From an uncultured Siphonobacter sp. (lineage in GTDB: Bacteria > Bacteroidota > Bacteroidia > Cytophagales > Spirosomataceae): 64,000 bases of DNA. The notes beneath the pieces are model-generated. The model had not been told where the DNA came from. It made no database searches and saw only the letters and a list, made by a program, of their open reading frames with translations. Shown here piece by piece: positions 33,913 through 44,127 of this stretch; position 1 is the first letter of the stretch; the number at the start of each line of letters is the position of its first letter. The stretch covers positions 186,001 to 250,000 of the forward strand of contig CAJYIW010000019.1 in assembly GCA_913775095.1 (NCBI GenBank), written 5' to 3'. Made by a program: the position numbers and the translations under genes.

Positions 33913-35094
33913 CTAAAATGCTTCGCCTGTTACAATGTAAAATCCGGGTCCTTCGGAGGTAAGCCCCATGTCTCCGCGAATGTAAATGTCTTTTTTAGGG
34001 AACATCAGGTAACGCAACCCTACCCCTCCCGCCAGAACGAATTGCCGTACGTTCAGTTCGCCCAGCCTGGGAGCTACGGCTCCGGCGGCGGCAAAGACCG
34101 TTCCGCCAATGCGTTTGCTAAAGCCAAAGGGTAATAAACGGTACTCAATCTGGGTGGAAACCAGATTGTTATCCCGATAGCGACCCTGATAGAAGCCCCG
34201 CAGCATCATATCACCTCCCAGTAATGATTTCATGTTGAAAGGCACATCACCCCACATAAAGCTTCCGTAGACCTGCCAGGCGAGTACATCCCGGCGATTG
34301 ACCGGATGATACATGCGATGATCCACCGTGATGCCGTCAAAATTATAGTGGCTGGCCCAGCTTTTGCGGTAAGACAGAAACGATAATTCGCTGAATAAAC
34401 CCTTTCTGACGTTGAGGACGTTATGCCGGTTATCGTACACTACGCTAAGCCCCAATCCCAGACTGGTAGAGCCTTTATACCCCAGTGGCCGCTCGAAGGG
34501 CTGTCCTTCCTTAGGCTGGGTAAAACGAGTGTTGTATAAGTTCTGAAAATCGACCTGTGGTCCAACGAAGAAGTTTTTAACCAATTTCCGCAGTAATCGC
34601 TGACGGGCCTGAATATACATGGCATCCACTACGGCCGGATTATCCCCTGAAGTCCCCGGACCGGAACCATAGTAGAGCAGAGGAAAACGCTGGAATCTCG
34701 TTCGGCCCAGTAAGGCCCATCGGTCCTGGTCTCCGTAAATAAAGTTATCCAGCCAGATGCCGTACTGAGACTCTAAGGTAAAAAAGGTAAAAGCCGTGAC
34801 CTCACTCAGTCGATTCAGGGTATCATTTTTAGCCTGGAACAGCAGCATGGATGACAACCCGATTTCAACGCTGGTTTCAGGGGAGTAACCGAGGGTAGGA
34901 TACACCCGAAAACTGGGTTTCCCCGGAGCCGTACTGTCGATGAGCATGCGGTTAACCGTCCGCCGTATCCAGGAGGGCTGCTGTTGAGCCTCAACAGCCG
35001 GGACGATCAGCCATCCCATGACGAACAGCAGAAAGAAGTTGAAAAAAGGAAGTCGGACATTTTCGTTGTTGCCCAAACGAAGAATGAAGTGCAT
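33913..35094 (-). CDS. Omp85/BamA-like surface-antigen barrel without POTRA domains
   Basis: About 393 residues from the ATG at 35092-35094 (signal FNFFLLFVMGWLIVPAVEAQ); the open frame continues upstream but overlaps the helicase gene and is unlike a signal. The chain is beta-rich from residue 50 on (YPTLGYSPETSVEIGLSS, LLYYGSGPGTSGDN, SLGLGLSVVYDNR) and has the Omp85 loop-6 motif LRGFYQGRYRDNN, then RIGGTVFAAAGAV and an end GFYIVTGEAF with terminal Phe. With no room for POTRA domains it is a barrel-only member of the family and not BamA itself. Its substrate is unknown. Confidence 0.88.
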   Translation of the reverse strand: MHFILRLGNNENVRLPFFNFFLLFVMGWLIVPAVEAQQQPSWIRRTVNRMLIDSTAPGKPSFRVYPTLGYSPETSVEIGLSSMLLFQAKNDTLNRLSEVTAFTFFTLESQYGIWLDNFIYGDQDRWALLGRTRFQRFPLLYYGSGPGTSGDNPAVVDAMYIQARQRLLRKLVKNFFVGPQVDFQNLYNTRFTQPKEGQPFERPLGYKGSTSLGLGLSVVYDNRHNVLNVRKGLFSELSFLSYRKSWASHYNFDGITVDHRMYHPVNRRDVLAWQVYGSFMWGDVPFNMKSLLGGDMMLRGFYQGRYRDNNLVSTQIEYRLLPFGFSKRIGGTVFAAAGAVAPRLGELNVRQFVLAGGVGLRYLMFPKKDIYIRGDMGLTSEGPGFYIVTGEAF

Positions 35095-35176
35095 GAAATG
35101 GAGAACCGCAGATGAGCGAGAATTGTTTTTTTGGTAAAAAAGCAATTCCAGCCTCACGAACGGCTCTTGGATTTCA

Positions 35177-36460
35177 TCAGGACGCCTGATTGGAATTATC
35201 CGGCTTGGGCGTGAATGGGCCTTTCTTCTTTTTCCGGAAGGGCTTCTGCGAGGGGTTCTGAGGAGCCGAAGACTGGGGCCGTTTGCTTTTGAACGTACGG
35301 TCGGGCTTTGATTGAAACTCGGGAGCAGGACCCAGGCCAATTTCTTCGGTGATGGCCCGTTTATCCAGTTGTTTCTCCAGTAACTTTTCAATGCGGAGCA
35401 CGCGGGGCTGGTCCTGTTTATTAATGAAAGTAATGGCCGTGCCTTTATTCGCGGCCCGGGCCGTACGACCGATGCGGTGTACGTAATCTTCTGGATCGCG
35501 GGGAACGTCGAAGTTAACCACGTGACTCAGGTTGTCAATGTCAATGCCCCGGGAAAGTACGTCGGTGGCGACAAGAATCGGAAACTGGCGGTTTTTGAAA
35601 TCGCGTAAAATCGTCTCCCGATCGGTCTGTTCTGAGTCGGACGAAATGCCGCGAGCGTCCCACTTCATCTTTTTCAAAGCCCGGACGATGGTGTTGACCT
35701 CCGATTTGCGGGAGGTAAACAGAACCATACTGGGCGATTCCATGGATTTCATCAGGTGAATCAGAAGCGGTACTTTCTGCTCGTCGGCAGACAGGTAAAA
35801 CTGCTGATCAATTCCTTCGGCTGGTTTGGATACGGCCAGGTTAATTTCTTCGGGTTTGTTCAGGATACGCTTGGATAGCTCCCGAATTTTGGCGGGCATC
35901 GTCGCCGAAAACAATAAGGTTTGTCGTTCGGTGGGAATGTGCTTGAGAATATTCATGATATCCCCAATGAAACCCATATCCAGCATACGGTCGGCTTCGT
36001 CCAGAATCAGCGTTTTCAGCTGATCAAACTTGACGTAACCCAGTTGTAAGTGGGCAATTAACCGTCCGGGAGTGGCAATGATGATGTCCGCACCCTGGGT
36101 CAGGGCCTTTTTCTGCTGTTCCCATTCGGGACCTTTGTTGCCGCCGTAAATAGCAATGCTGGTGGCGTCCACGTAATAACCCAAACCCTGAACCTGTTCA
36201 TCAATTTGCTGAGCCAGTTCACGGGTAGGCACAAGAATGAGGGTGCTGGTTTGACCTTTGGGATAACTGGGAACACGGTCAATAACCGGAATGAGGTAAG
36301 CCGCTGTTTTTCCAGTCCCCGTCTGAGCACAGGCTAATAAATCCGAGCCGGAAAGTATTTTAGGAATGGCCATTTCCTGAATAGGAGTGGCCTGCGAAAA
36401 ACTCATGGAATCCACGGCGTCCAGGGTGTCGTCGTGAAGATTAAATTCGTAGAAATGCAA
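35177..36460 (-). CDS. DEAD-box ATP-dependent RNA helicase (RhlE-like)
   Basis: 427 residues with all helicase motifs in order: Q motif (FSQATPIQEMAIP), Walker A AQTGTGKT, PTRELAQQ, TPGRL, DEAD in ILDEADRMLDMGF, SAT, VLFTSRK, ATDVLSRGIDID and HRIGRTARA. The tail from about residue 375 is basic and proline/serine-rich (KRPQSSAPQNPSQKPFRKKKKG), typical of RNA-binding extensions in RhlE-like enzymes. It unwinds RNA duplexes with ATP in the cytoplasm, for example in ribosome assembly or cold response. It precedes the Omp85-like gene by 82 bp in the same direction. Confidence 0.95.
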   Translation of the reverse strand: MHFYEFNLHDDTLDAVDSMSFSQATPIQEMAIPKILSGSDLLACAQTGTGKTAAYLIPVIDRVPSYPKGQTSTLILVPTRELAQQIDEQVQGLGYYVDATSIAIYGGNKGPEWEQQKKALTQGADIIIATPGRLIAHLQLGYVKFDQLKTLILDEADRMLDMGFIGDIMNILKHIPTERQTLLFSATMPAKIRELSKRILNKPEEINLAVSKPAEGIDQQFYLSADEQKVPLLIHLMKSMESPSMVLFTSRKSEVNTIVRALKKMKWDARGISSDSEQTDRETILRDFKNRQFPILVATDVLSRGIDIDNLSHVVNFDVPRDPEDYVHRIGRTARAANKGTAITFINKQDQPRVLRIEKLLEKQLDKRAITEEIGLGPAPEFQSKPDRTFKSKRPQSSAPQNPSQKPFRKKKKGPFTPKPDNSNQAS

Positions 36461-36725
36461 GGTATAAGTCGTTAACAGTTAACAGATTGAGGTTTTGAAA
36501 CTTAACACAATGGATACAGATACTAGATCAGGTAGAACCTCTCGCTGTAAGGAAAAGTGAAAATCTCATTCAGTTCTTACAAAAATAGAAGAAAAATTCA
36601 CTTTTCAATGTTAAAATGTGCGAAAGTACCCGGTCTGGATACAGCGATAAAAAAAAGATACGCGGACTACTGACTGATAAACTATGCGGATTCCTTCATA
36701 CGGAGAAATTGACTCAAGTAAAGAA
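36461..36725. other. Intergenic region between the helicase and clpB
   Basis: About 265 bases that should hold the helicase promoter on the minus strand, with the clpB terminator at its right side. A short plus-strand frame here runs through that terminator and into clpB and is judged spurious. Confidence 0.5.
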
Positions 36726-36754
36726 AAAACCGGCGGATTCTACCCGCCGGTTTC
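36726..36754 (-). terminator. Terminator of clpB
   Basis: Stem AAACCGGCGG / CCGCCGGTTT about 27 bp after the clpB stop codon, followed by T residues on the minus strand. Confidence 0.85.
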
Positions 36755-36781
36755 ATATTTTCAGTAAACGGTTCCGTGAGT

Positions 36782-39394
36782 TTATACTTCCAGGGTACCG
36801 TCTACATTTTCAAAGCTGATTTCACCCGAATCATCCAGATTCATGAGAATGACGGAATCCTTACCCACCGTGCCGCCAAGGATGTCCTTGGAGAGTGCAT
36901 TCAGAATTCGTTTCTGAAGAACTCTTTTCAGGGGACGGGCTCCAAAGCTGGGTTCGTAGCCTTCGTCGGCAATCTTTTCCAGAGCTTCGTCCGTGGCTTC
37001 GAGGGTAATGCCCTGTTCCTGCAATCGACGCTGAATCTGACGGAACTGAATGCCCACAATCTTACGTAAGTTTTTGGTATTCAGTGGTTCAAACAGCACA
37101 ATCTCATCAATCCGATTAAGGAACTCCGGACGCACACTGGCTTTCAGTAATTCCATCACAGAGGTTTTGGTTTCCTCCACAATGAGCGAGTGATTCCATC
37201 CTTCGTCTTCATTGAATTTGTCCATGATGATCTGACTGCCAATGTTGGAAGTCATGATGATAATGGTATTCTTAAAGTTGGCCACCCGACCTTTGTTATC
37301 CGTCAACCGACCATCATCCAGCACCTGAAGCATGATGTTCCAGACATCGGGGTGAGCCTTTTCGATCTCGTCGAGCAACACTACAGAATAGGGCTTCCGG
37401 CGAACGGCTTCGGTCAGCTGACCGCCTTCGTCATAACCCACGTATCCCGGAGGAGCTCCCACCAGACGGCTTACCGTATGGCGTTCCTGGTACTCACTCA
37501 TGTCAATCCGCAACAAAGCGTTCTCGTCGTTGAAAAGGTAGTCAGCGAGTGTCTTCGCTAACTCCGTTTTACCTACGCCAGTAGGACCCAGGAAGAGGAA
37601 ACTACCAATCGGACGTTTGGGGTCCTGCATACCAGCCCGGCTGCGGCGAACGGCATCCGCTACGGCTTCGATGGCTTCATCCTGACCGGCCACGCGTTTG
37701 TGTAACTCTTTTTCGAGGCCCAGCAGCTTTTCACGTTCGGACTGAAGCATTTTCGAAAGGGGAATGCCCGTCCACTTCGCCACTACTTCGGCAATGTCTT
37801 CGGCGGTTACTTCCTCTTTCATCATGGTGCCTTCGCTGGAGGTTTCCTCGTGCTGCAATTCTTCCAGTCGCTGCTGAACTTCCGGAATCCGGCCGTAACG
37901 TATTTCGGCTACTTTACCGTAATCGCCACCCCGTTCCGCCTGTTCCGCTTCCAGTTTCAACTGGTCGAGTTGCTCGTTCAGCGTTCTGACTTCATTAACC
38001 GCCTGTTTTTCAGACTCCCAGCGGGCCTTTAACTCATTTCGAGCTTCACTTAAGTCGGCAATTTCCTTGCTGAGCGAAGTTTCCTTATCCTTGTTATTTT
38101 CCCGGCGGATGGCTTCCCGCTCAATTTCGAGCTGCATCACCCGGCGGTTCAGTTCGTCGAGTTCCTCAGGAACCGAATCCATTTCCAGCCGTAATTTGGC
38201 CGAAGCCTCGTCCATCAGGTCAATGGCTTTATCGGGCAGGAAACGGTCGGAGATATACCGGCTCGAAAGTTCTACGGCCGCAATGACGGCGTCATCCTGA
38301 ATCCGAACGCCGTGGTGTAACTCGTACTTGTCTTTAATACCCCGGAGAATGGAAATGGCATCGGGCTCCGTAGGTTCGTCCACCATGACCGACTGGAAAC
38401 GGCGTTCCAGAGCTTTATCTTTCTCAATGTATTTCTGGTATTCTTTCAGCGTCGTGGCCCCAATGGCGTGTAACTCTCCGCGAGCCAGGGCGGGTTTCAG
38501 CAGGTTCGCCGCATCCATCGCACCCTCACCACCGGCACCCGCACCGATCAGCGTGTGGATCTCGTCAATGAACAGAATCAGCTCTCCATCCGAGTCCGTC
38601 ACTTCCTTGATGACCGTCTTCAGACGTTCTTCAAATTCACCTTTATACTTCGCTCCGGCAATGAGCAGACCCATGTCCAGCGATACAATGATCTTATCTT
38701 TCAGGTTTTCGGGAACATCGCCCTGCACAATCCGCTGGGCCAGTCCTTCCACAATGGCCGTTTTACCAACCCCTGGTTCTCCTAAAAGAATCGGGTTGTT
38801 TTTCGTCCGGCGGGAAAGAATTTGCAGCACCCGGCGAATTTCTTCGTCCCGACCAATAACCGGGTCAATTTTACCCTGGCGGGCGAGTTCATTCAGATTT
38901 TTGGAATACCGTTCGAGCGAACGATACTTCGCTTCAGCATTTGGATCTTTCACAGAGTGATCTTTTCCTCTAAGTTCTTTGATGGCGGATACTAATTCTT
39001 TTTCCTGAAAACCGGCTTCCCTGAGCATGGAACCAACGGCATCTTTTCCGCTCGCCAAACCCAGCAGGAGCAGTTCCACACTGACGAATTCGTCGCCAAA
39101 TTCTTTCAGATACGACTGAGCTTTATTCAGAGCCGCCTGAAGGTCATTGCCAATGTACGGCTGACCTCCCGAAACGACGGGATACCCACTCACAATATTT
39201 TCCAGACGACTCATCATCAGAGCCGTATTAACGGATAATTTCTTGATCAGAAAACCCATGGTATTAGGGTCTTCTTCGAGGAGGGCCTTGATGACATGAC
39301 CGGCTTCAACCGCCTGCTGCTGATTGCCCTGAGCAATCTGCACGGCCTGTTGAATCACCTCCTGTGCTTTAATGGTATATTGGTTGAAATTCAT
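36782..39394 (-). CDS. clpB: ATP-dependent chaperone ClpB
   Basis: 870 residues from the ATG at 39392-39394 ([17 protein letters not shown]). An N-terminal Clp_N domain is followed by the first AAA module (Walker [10 protein letters not shown], Walker [10 protein letters not shown]), a coiled-coil middle domain (about residues 400-520, rich in Glu/Arg/Leu repeats), a second AAA module ([25 protein letters not shown], sensor TSNIGS) and the C-terminal small domain ([12 protein letters not shown]). The middle domain distinguishes ClpB from ClpA/ClpC. It rescues aggregated proteins together with DnaK. It is a single gene with its own terminator. Confidence 0.97.
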   Translation of the reverse strand: MNFNQYTIKAQEVIQQAVQIAQGNQQQAVEAGHVIKALLEEDPNTMGFLIKKLSVNTALMMSRLENIVSGYPVVSGGQPYIGNDLQAALNKAQSYLKEFGDEFVSVELLLLGLASGKDAVGSMLREAGFQEKELVSAIKELRGKDHSVKDPNAEAKYRSLERYSKNLNELARQGKIDPVIGRDEEIRRVLQILSRRTKNNPILLGEPGVGKTAIVEGLAQRIVQGDVPENLKDKIIVSLDMGLLIAGAKYKGEFEERLKTVIKEVTDSDGELILFIDEIHTLIGAGAGGEGAMDAANLLKPALARGELHAIGATTLKEYQKYIEKDKALERRFQSVMVDEPTEPDAISILRGIKDKYELHHGVRIQDDAVIAAVELSSRYISDRFLPDKAIDLMDEASAKLRLEMDSVPEELDELNRRVMQLEIEREAIRRENNKDKETSLSKEIADLSEARNELKARWESEKQAVNEVRTLNEQLDQLKLEAEQAERGGDYGKVAEIRYGRIPEVQQRLEELQHEETSSEGTMMKEEVTAEDIAEVVAKWTGIPLSKMLQSEREKLLGLEKELHKRVAGQDEAIEAVADAVRRSRAGMQDPKRPIGSFLFLGPTGVGKTELAKTLADYLFNDENALLRIDMSEYQERHTVSRLVGAPPGYVGYDEGGQLTEAVRRKPYSVVLLDEIEKAHPDVWNIMLQVLDDGRLTDNKGRVANFKNTIIIMTSNIGSQIIMDKFNEDEGWNHSLIVEETKTSVMELLKASVRPEFLNRIDEIVLFEPLNTKNLRKIVGIQFRQIQRRLQEQGITLEATDEALEKIADEGYEPSFGARPLKRVLQKRILNALSKDILGGTVGKDSVILMNLDDSGEISFENVDGTLEV

Positions 39395-39595
39395 GGCAAT
39401 ACCTGTTTTTAGTCTAGAGTTTTGGTTTCGAGTCAGCAAAGATTTTCAGATAGGTAATGAACGGCATCCGACCAACTCGAACTACTAATCAGGGTATTTT
39501 AAAACATCTTTCCAAACTTAAAATCATGCCGTTTTGACTCAAAAACGCAATCAGGGTTTAGAAAAAATTGCCAATATGACCTGAAAACCAGAAAA

Positions 39596-39624
39596 AAAGA
39601 CAGCTTCTTGTGAAAGCTGTCTTG
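39596..39624 (-). terminator. Terminator of the membrane-anchored SDR gene
   Basis: Stem AAGACAGCTT / AAGCTGTCTT with a T-run on the minus strand, 19 bp after the stop codon. Confidence 0.85.
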
Positions 39625-39642
39625 TACAGGTGCCGGGCAGAA

Positions 39643-40563
39643 TCAATTCGGTAAGGTTCGCTTGCTGTATTTTTTATATCCCCAGAAAATAGCTCCGGCA
39701 ATGACGGCCAGCGAAACCAGGGTAGAGGCCGTCGAAGGAACTTTGGACGAGTCAGACTTATCATCTTCCGAAGGGCGTTCCATGAGCTTACGCACGACTT
39801 GTGATAAAAACGTATCAGGTAACAGGTTGGAAGCCGCCGCCTGAGATTTGTTCATCAGACCGGATACTATTTTGTCTTTCCCTTTCATGAGGGCGTTAAA
39901 TCCATCCTGAGCCACTTTGGCGGGATCGGCGGACTGGGCCTGCTGATGGGCACGGGTACCTTCCGCTCCCGCTTTATTGAAAAAGTCAGTATTGGTAGCA
40001 CCGGGCAGAAGTGCCGTTATGGTAACATTTGTATCCTTGCATTCGTTACGCAGGGCTTCAGTAAAGGAAAGGACAAATGCCTTGGTAGCCCCGTAAACTG
40101 CCATGTAAGGATTCGGCATAACGGAAACGATGGAGGCCAGATTCAGGATTTTTCCTTCGTTGCTTAAAACCATATCCTTCAGAAACAATTTGGTAAGATG
40201 CACCAGCGAAACCACGTTTAGCTGAATGATGGCGAGCTCTTTATCCAGATCAGTTTCCGTAGCAAATGCTCCGTATTCACCCATACCCGCGTCGTTAACG
40301 AGGATGTTTACATCAAGGCCAAATCCCTGGACTTCATTATATACTTCCTGAGCTGCGTTAGGCTCGGTTAAGTCTTTGCCAATCACAACGACATGCTCCA
40401 GATCGTGCTGGTTGCGTAAATCAGTAGCTATTTCGTTAAGTCGATCCGCATTGCGGGCGACCAAAACCAGGCTGTAGCCATTTTTCGCGAAAATTTTAGC
40501 CAATTCGTAGCCAATGCCGCTGGAAGCTCCCGTAATAAGGGCTGTTTGTTGCGTTGTTTTCAT
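39643..40563 (-). CDS. Short-chain dehydrogenase with C-terminal membrane anchor
   Basis: 306 residues. The first 255 are a classical SDR: TGASSGIG (about residues 11-18), ARNADR after beta-2, a NDAGMG motif and catalytic YGATK (Tyr about residue 160) with Ser in NLASIVS. The last 40 residues form a flexible serine/asp-rich linker, a membrane helix (LVSLAVIAGAIFWGY) and a basic end (KKYSKRTLPN), so the enzyme is tied to the inner membrane with its catalytic part presumably in the cytoplasm. Such a tail anchor is unusual for this family. The substrate is unknown; a lipid or other membrane-bound substrate would fit. Confidence 0.85.
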   Translation of the reverse strand: MKTTQQTALITGASSGIGYELAKIFAKNGYSLVLVARNADRLNEIATDLRNQHDLEHVVVIGKDLTEPNAAQEVYNEVQGFGLDVNILVNDAGMGEYGAFATETDLDKELAIIQLNVVSLVHLTKLFLKDMVLSNEGKILNLASIVSVMPNPYMAVYGATKAFVLSFTEALRNECKDTNVTITALLPGATNTDFFNKAGAEGTRAHQQAQSADPAKVAQDGFNALMKGKDKIVSGLMNKSQAAASNLLPDTFLSQVVRKLMERPSEDDKSDSSKVPSTASTLVSLAVIAGAIFWGYKKYSKRTLPN

Positions 40564-40824
40564 AGCAATGTGTTTATCAGAAGAGTCATCGTAGGGAAAG
40601 AAACCATTCCAGATAGAGACGTCCGCCAGAAATAGGGAAAGGCATGAGGTGATAGCTCGTCCCTTTGGGCAAAAACAGCCTCAAGACCTTTCCGGATTTA
40701 TGAACACGCCACTGAATAAAGGAATCGTTTCTGATCGGGGGTTCCCGTCTATGCGAAGGATGGAGAGTGGTCTTTAATTTTTAGCAGGATCGTTTTACCT
40801 TCTCACATCGGATCAAAAATACCC

Positions 40825-41355
40825 ATGAAACCACTCATTTTTCTCCTCGTCGTTTCCTTAGCCCTGGGAGCCTGTTCTCCTTACCGGAATGTAAAAACGA
40901 AACGGGATCAGGAGGCTGATTTTCAGTCTTACAAAACGTATAACTTTATGGATGTTGAGCTGGAAGGGGTCGTTTCCGATTCGTCCAGTTCGATGGTTAT
41001 GAGTGAAATCAAAAGAGCTGTTTCCCGGGAAATGAACAACCGGGGGTATAAGCTCTACGGCAAACCTGATCTGATGATTAACGTGGGGCTGGTGGTTCAG
41101 GAAAAAGCCCAGACCCGTGAAACGGACATTCGGGAAGCTCCCCGTTACATCGGGCAGCGTCGGTATTCCTGGAAAAGCGAAACCGTTGAAGTGGGCCGCT
41201 ACAAAGAAGGCACCCTGACGCTGGATGTAGTGGATTCCAGGGTAAATAAGTTGATCTGGCAGGCCACGGGATCAACCGTTGTTAACAAAAAAAGCCGTCA
41301 GCCGGAAAACATTGACCGGGCCGTTGCGAAGTTGTTCGAGAAATTCCCGAACTAA
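40825..41355 (+). CDS. DUF4136 lipoprotein
   Basis: 176 residues, signal ending LALGAC (lipobox Cys about residue 16). The mature part fits DUF4136: ACSPYRNVKTKRDQEADFQSYKTYNF, a helix (SSMVMSEIKRAVSREMNNRGYKL), PDLMINVGLVVQEK, and a final GTLTLDVVDSRVNKLIWQATG with a helix VAKLFEKFP. The family is an envelope lipoprotein of unknown role. It converges with the GH105 gene and shares its terminator. Confidence 0.9.
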   Translation: MKPLIFLLVVSLALGACSPYRNVKTKRDQEADFQSYKTYNFMDVELEGVVSDSSSSMVMSEIKRAVSREMNNRGYKLYGKPDLMINVGLVVQEKAQTRETDIREAPRYIGQRRYSWKSETVEVGRYKEGTLTLDVVDSRVNKLIWQATGSTVVNKKSRQPENIDRAVAKLFEKFPN

Positions 41356-41378
41356 ATCCTTACTCCGAATCAAACACA

Positions 41379-41410
41379 GAAAATCCCCAGTCAATCGGCT
41401 GGGGATTTTC
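41379..41410. terminator. Bidirectional terminator
   Basis: Stem GAAAATCCCCAG / CTGGGGATTTTC between the convergent DUF4136 and GH105 genes; its right edge almost touches the GH105 stop codon at 41413. Confidence 0.85.
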
Positions 41411-41412
41411 TT

Positions 41413-42525
41413 TTACCATTTTATCTTGATGACTTCCGAACCCGCCAGCAAATAAGCCCCGGCTCCGTACACTTCCCAGCTTTCAGCGTTGAAATTGCGG
41501 CGGGGATCCGCTCCGATGGGTTGAACCCAGCCTACTTTCCCGGTAGGAGTTACTAACGTATTGAGTCCCGCCCAGGCTTTCTGAACGACGGGTTTGAAGG
41601 TTGCCTTATCCAGAATGCCCTCGTTTATGCCCCAGGCCATCGCGTAACAGTTAAAGCCTGAACCGCTGCCTTCCCCACCCGGAAAAGATTCCGGATCCAG
41701 TAAGCTGGCTCGCCATAATCCGTCCGATTGTTGCAGGGCGGCTAACCGATTACTTAACTCTTTGAACTGAGTCAGGTAGAAATCGCGTTGCGGATGGTTT
41801 TTGGGTAATTCCTCCAGCACCCGAACGAGTCCACCCATGACCCAGCCATTCCCCCGGGACCAGAACACTTTCTTGCCGTTGGCTTCTTTCTTCCCTTCGC
41901 CCCTGGCATCAATCAGATAGGACGCATCGCGGGCGTATAAATCCTCTTCCTTATTGTAAAGCAGGTCATACGTTTGCTGGAAAAGGGTGTCATTCTGGGT
42001 AAGGTAGGAGGGATCGTTGAGGGTTTTACTCAGTTTGGCCAGGACGGGAGGAGCCATAAACAGGGCATCGCACCACCACCAGGTAATGCCGTGCCGCTTC
42101 AGCTCAATACCCGGAACCTTACGTATCTTCATCACCGTATCAATGGTCGCCTGAATCATTCGGCGATCTTTTTTGATTCGGTACAGGTCAATGTACGTCT
42201 GGCAAATGGCAATGTCGTCGGCGTGATCATAACGGTCTCCCGGTAACCATCGATTACGTTCGCCCATGGCCATCAGGGAGTCCAGAATGCGGGAATTTTT
42301 TGTAGTCTCGTAGGCCGCCATCACTCCGGCGTAAAAGGCCCCGTTCGTCCAGTCAGTTGCCTTATGTTTGGGGTTACTCAACTGCCAGTCGGTCACTTTG
42401 ACCATTGTTTGTTTGATGTAATTTTTTGAAAAAACATCATCTTTGGGTGGTTGACGGTCGGCAAAGGAAGTGGTACTCAGCAGGCAGGTAGCCAATAGTC
42501 CCGTAGCAAAGGAGAGTAATTTCAT
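41413..42525 (-). CDS. Secreted GH105/GH88 unsaturated glycuronyl hydrolase
   Basis: 370 residues from the ATG at 42523-42525, signal ending TTSFA. The (alpha/alpha)6 barrel pattern of YteR-type enzymes is visible: WTNGAFYAGVMAAYE, RYDHADDIAICQTYIDLY, the catalytic Asp in WWWCDALFMAPP, and WSRGNGWVMGGL. These enzymes remove unsaturated galacturonyl or glucuronyl residues from the ends made by polysaccharide lyases, mainly from rhamnogalacturonan. No lyase or SusCD pair is next to it, so it is separate from the locus at 19-34 kb, though both suggest plant cell-wall material as food. Confidence 0.92.
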   Translation of the reverse strand: MKLLSFATGLLATCLLSTTSFADRQPPKDDVFSKNYIKQTMVKVTDWQLSNPKHKATDWTNGAFYAGVMAAYETTKNSRILDSLMAMGERNRWLPGDRYDHADDIAICQTYIDLYRIKKDRRMIQATIDTVMKIRKVPGIELKRHGITWWWCDALFMAPPVLAKLSKTLNDPSYLTQNDTLFQQTYDLLYNKEEDLYARDASYLIDARGEGKKEANGKKVFWSRGNGWVMGGLVRVLEELPKNHPQRDFYLTQFKELSNRLAALQQSDGLWRASLLDPESFPGGEGSGSGFNCYAMAWGINEGILDKATFKPVVQKAWAGLNTLVTPTGKVGWVQPIGADPRRNFNAESWEVYGAGAYLLAGSEVIKIKW

Positions 42526-42617
42526 AGGTTTAGAATTAGAGAATAACGAACATAAGACGTTCAAATTTACGCCCGACCCTGTGAAGGGCTTTCGTCGCAC
42601 GAATAAAGCAAGTTTTT

Positions 42618-43169
42618 ATGCGGATTCATATTTTGGGAGCATCTGGTTCCGGCACCACTACACTGGGACAGCATTTATACGAACGAACGGGTATTCCGCA
42701 TTTTGACTCGGATTACTACTACTGGTTACCGACGAGTCCTCCGTTTCTCGAAAAACGGGACCCGGCGGAGCGTCTGGCACTGCTCCGGAAGGATTTAACG
42801 GGTTTGAAAAGCTACCTGCTGACGGGCTCGGTGATCCAGTGGGGCGATGCCCTCAAATCAGAATTTGATCTGGTTATCTTTCTGCACGTTCCGCCCGAAA
42901 TCAGGCTGGAGCGTTTAAGACGCAGAGAACTGGAGCGTTACGGAGCAGTTATCCATACCAATCCTGAGCGAAACAGGCAGTATGAGGAATTTATGACCTG
43001 GGCGGCGGGCTATGACCGGGAGGATTTTTCAGGACGTAGTAAAGTAAGTCAGGAACGCTGGTTAGAAGGCCTCGAATGTCACTTGCTACGTATTGAAGGG
43101 GATACAACGATTGAAGAGCGGGTAAACCGGAGTATCAGAAAAATGGAAGAAATATCCCGGAATCCATAA
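42618..43169 (+). CDS. P-loop nucleotide kinase-like protein
   Basis: 183 residues. A P-loop (HILGASGSGTTTLG, about residues 4-17) begins the chain, followed by a DSDYYYWLP substrate-like loop and the LID-like REL region (RLERLRRRELERYG). This resembles small adenylate- or shikimate-kinase-like proteins annotated as AAA ATPases. Whether it phosphorylates a nucleotide or another small molecule cannot be said. It is a single gene, divergent from the GH105 gene by 92 bp, and converges on xerC. Confidence 0.75.
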   Translation: MRIHILGASGSGTTTLGQHLYERTGIPHFDSDYYYWLPTSPPFLEKRDPAERLALLRKDLTGLKSYLLTGSVIQWGDALKSEFDLVIFLHVPPEIRLERLRRRELERYGAVIHTNPERNRQYEEFMTWAAGYDREDFSGRSKVSQERWLEGLECHLLRIEGDTTIEERVNRSIRKMEEISRNP

Positions 43170-43187
43170 ATTCCGGGACGGATTACC

Positions 43188-44069
43188 TCAAGCCTTGGGG
43201 TGAGCCTGGGCATAGGCTTCTTTCAGTTTTTCAATGGAGTTGTGGGTATAAACCTGCGTAGCGGCCAGTGAACTATGTCCCAGTAAATCCTTAATCGCGT
43301 TCAGGTCTGCTCCCCGGTTTAATAAGTGGGTGGCAAAGCTATGTCTCAGCACGTGAGGACTCCGTTTCTCCAGCGATGAAACCATGGATAAATAACGCTT
43401 GACAATCCGCTGGATCATTACGGCGTAAGCTTTATTCCCCGTGTCAGAAACAATCAGTACGCTTTCACAAACTCCGTTGAAGGTTTCGCTTTTAAACTGC
43501 TGGTACTGACGAATGAGTTTATATAAGGAAGCTGACAGGGGAATGATGCGGTATTTATTGCGTTTCCCGAGAACTGTAAGCGTCCGTTCGTAGGCATCCA
43601 GGTCGGCATCTTTCAGCTCCACGAGTTCAGACAAACGCATGCCGGTGCCGTATAGTAATTCCATCACCAGCTTATCGCGTACCCCGGAAAAATCATCGGG
43701 AAATGTAATATCATCCAGTAGGGTAGTCATTTCCTGTTCCCGGACAAAGGTGGGTAACGAGCGGTCCGTTTTAAGGGCTTTGATGGATAGCATGGGGTCA
43801 TTGAGAATAACCCGTTTGCGTAATAAAAATCCGTAAAAAGCCCGAAGCGTAGCGATTTTCCGATTGATCGAACGATTGTCCAGCTTTCGTTCCGCAAGGC
43901 TGGCAATCCAAGAACGAATCATCTGAAAGTCGGCCTTGTCAGGAGCGTCAAGTTCATAATTTTCCAGCAGGTAAGACGACAGTTGTTCCAGATCTGACCG
44001 GTAAGCCGTCAGGGTATGTTCGCTAAGTCGTTTTTCATATTTGATGTGTTGCAGAAAATAGGCAGTCAT
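43188..44069 (-). CDS. xerC: Tyrosine recombinase XerC/XerD
   Basis: 293 residues with the N-terminal core-binding domain (YEKRLSEHTLTAYRSDLEQL) and the catalytic domain. The catalytic set is complete: Arg in GTGMRLSEL, Lys in GKRNKYR, HVLRHSFATH with His and Arg, GHSSL and the nucleophile Tyr in TQVYTHN. The length and the LRHSFATHLLNRGADLNAIKDLLGHSSLAATQ block are those of the housekeeping Xer recombinases that resolve chromosome dimers at dif. No attachment site or mobile cargo is seen nearby, so I do not read it as a mobile-element integrase. C or D type is not decided. Confidence 0.9.
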   Translation of the reverse strand: MTAYFLQHIKYEKRLSEHTLTAYRSDLEQLSSYLLENYELDAPDKADFQMIRSWIASLAERKLDNRSINRKIATLRAFYGFLLRKRVILNDPMLSIKALKTDRSLPTFVREQEMTTLLDDITFPDDFSGVRDKLVMELLYGTGMRLSELVELKDADLDAYERTLTVLGKRNKYRIIPLSASLYKLIRQYQQFKSETFNGVCESVLIVSDTGNKAYAVMIQRIVKRYLSMVSSLEKRSPHVLRHSFATHLLNRGADLNAIKDLLGHSSLAATQVYTHNSIEKLKEAYAQAHPKA

Positions 44070-44127
44070 GGCTGGAATATTTAGGATTCCTGCAATATAT
44101 ACAATCTAAGCAGAGATGTAAAACAAT

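Noticed and set aside
33913-35391. Long version of the Omp85-like protein with 99 extra N-terminal residues
   Set aside because: The extension overlaps the helicase gene, is rich in Arg/Ser/Pro unlike an export signal, and a proper signal peptide starts at 35094.
43188-44069. Tyrosine recombinase as integrase of a genomic island
   Set aside because: Size and motifs are those of housekeeping XerC/D, neighbours are ordinary genes, and no att-type direct repeats or mobile cargo are seen.
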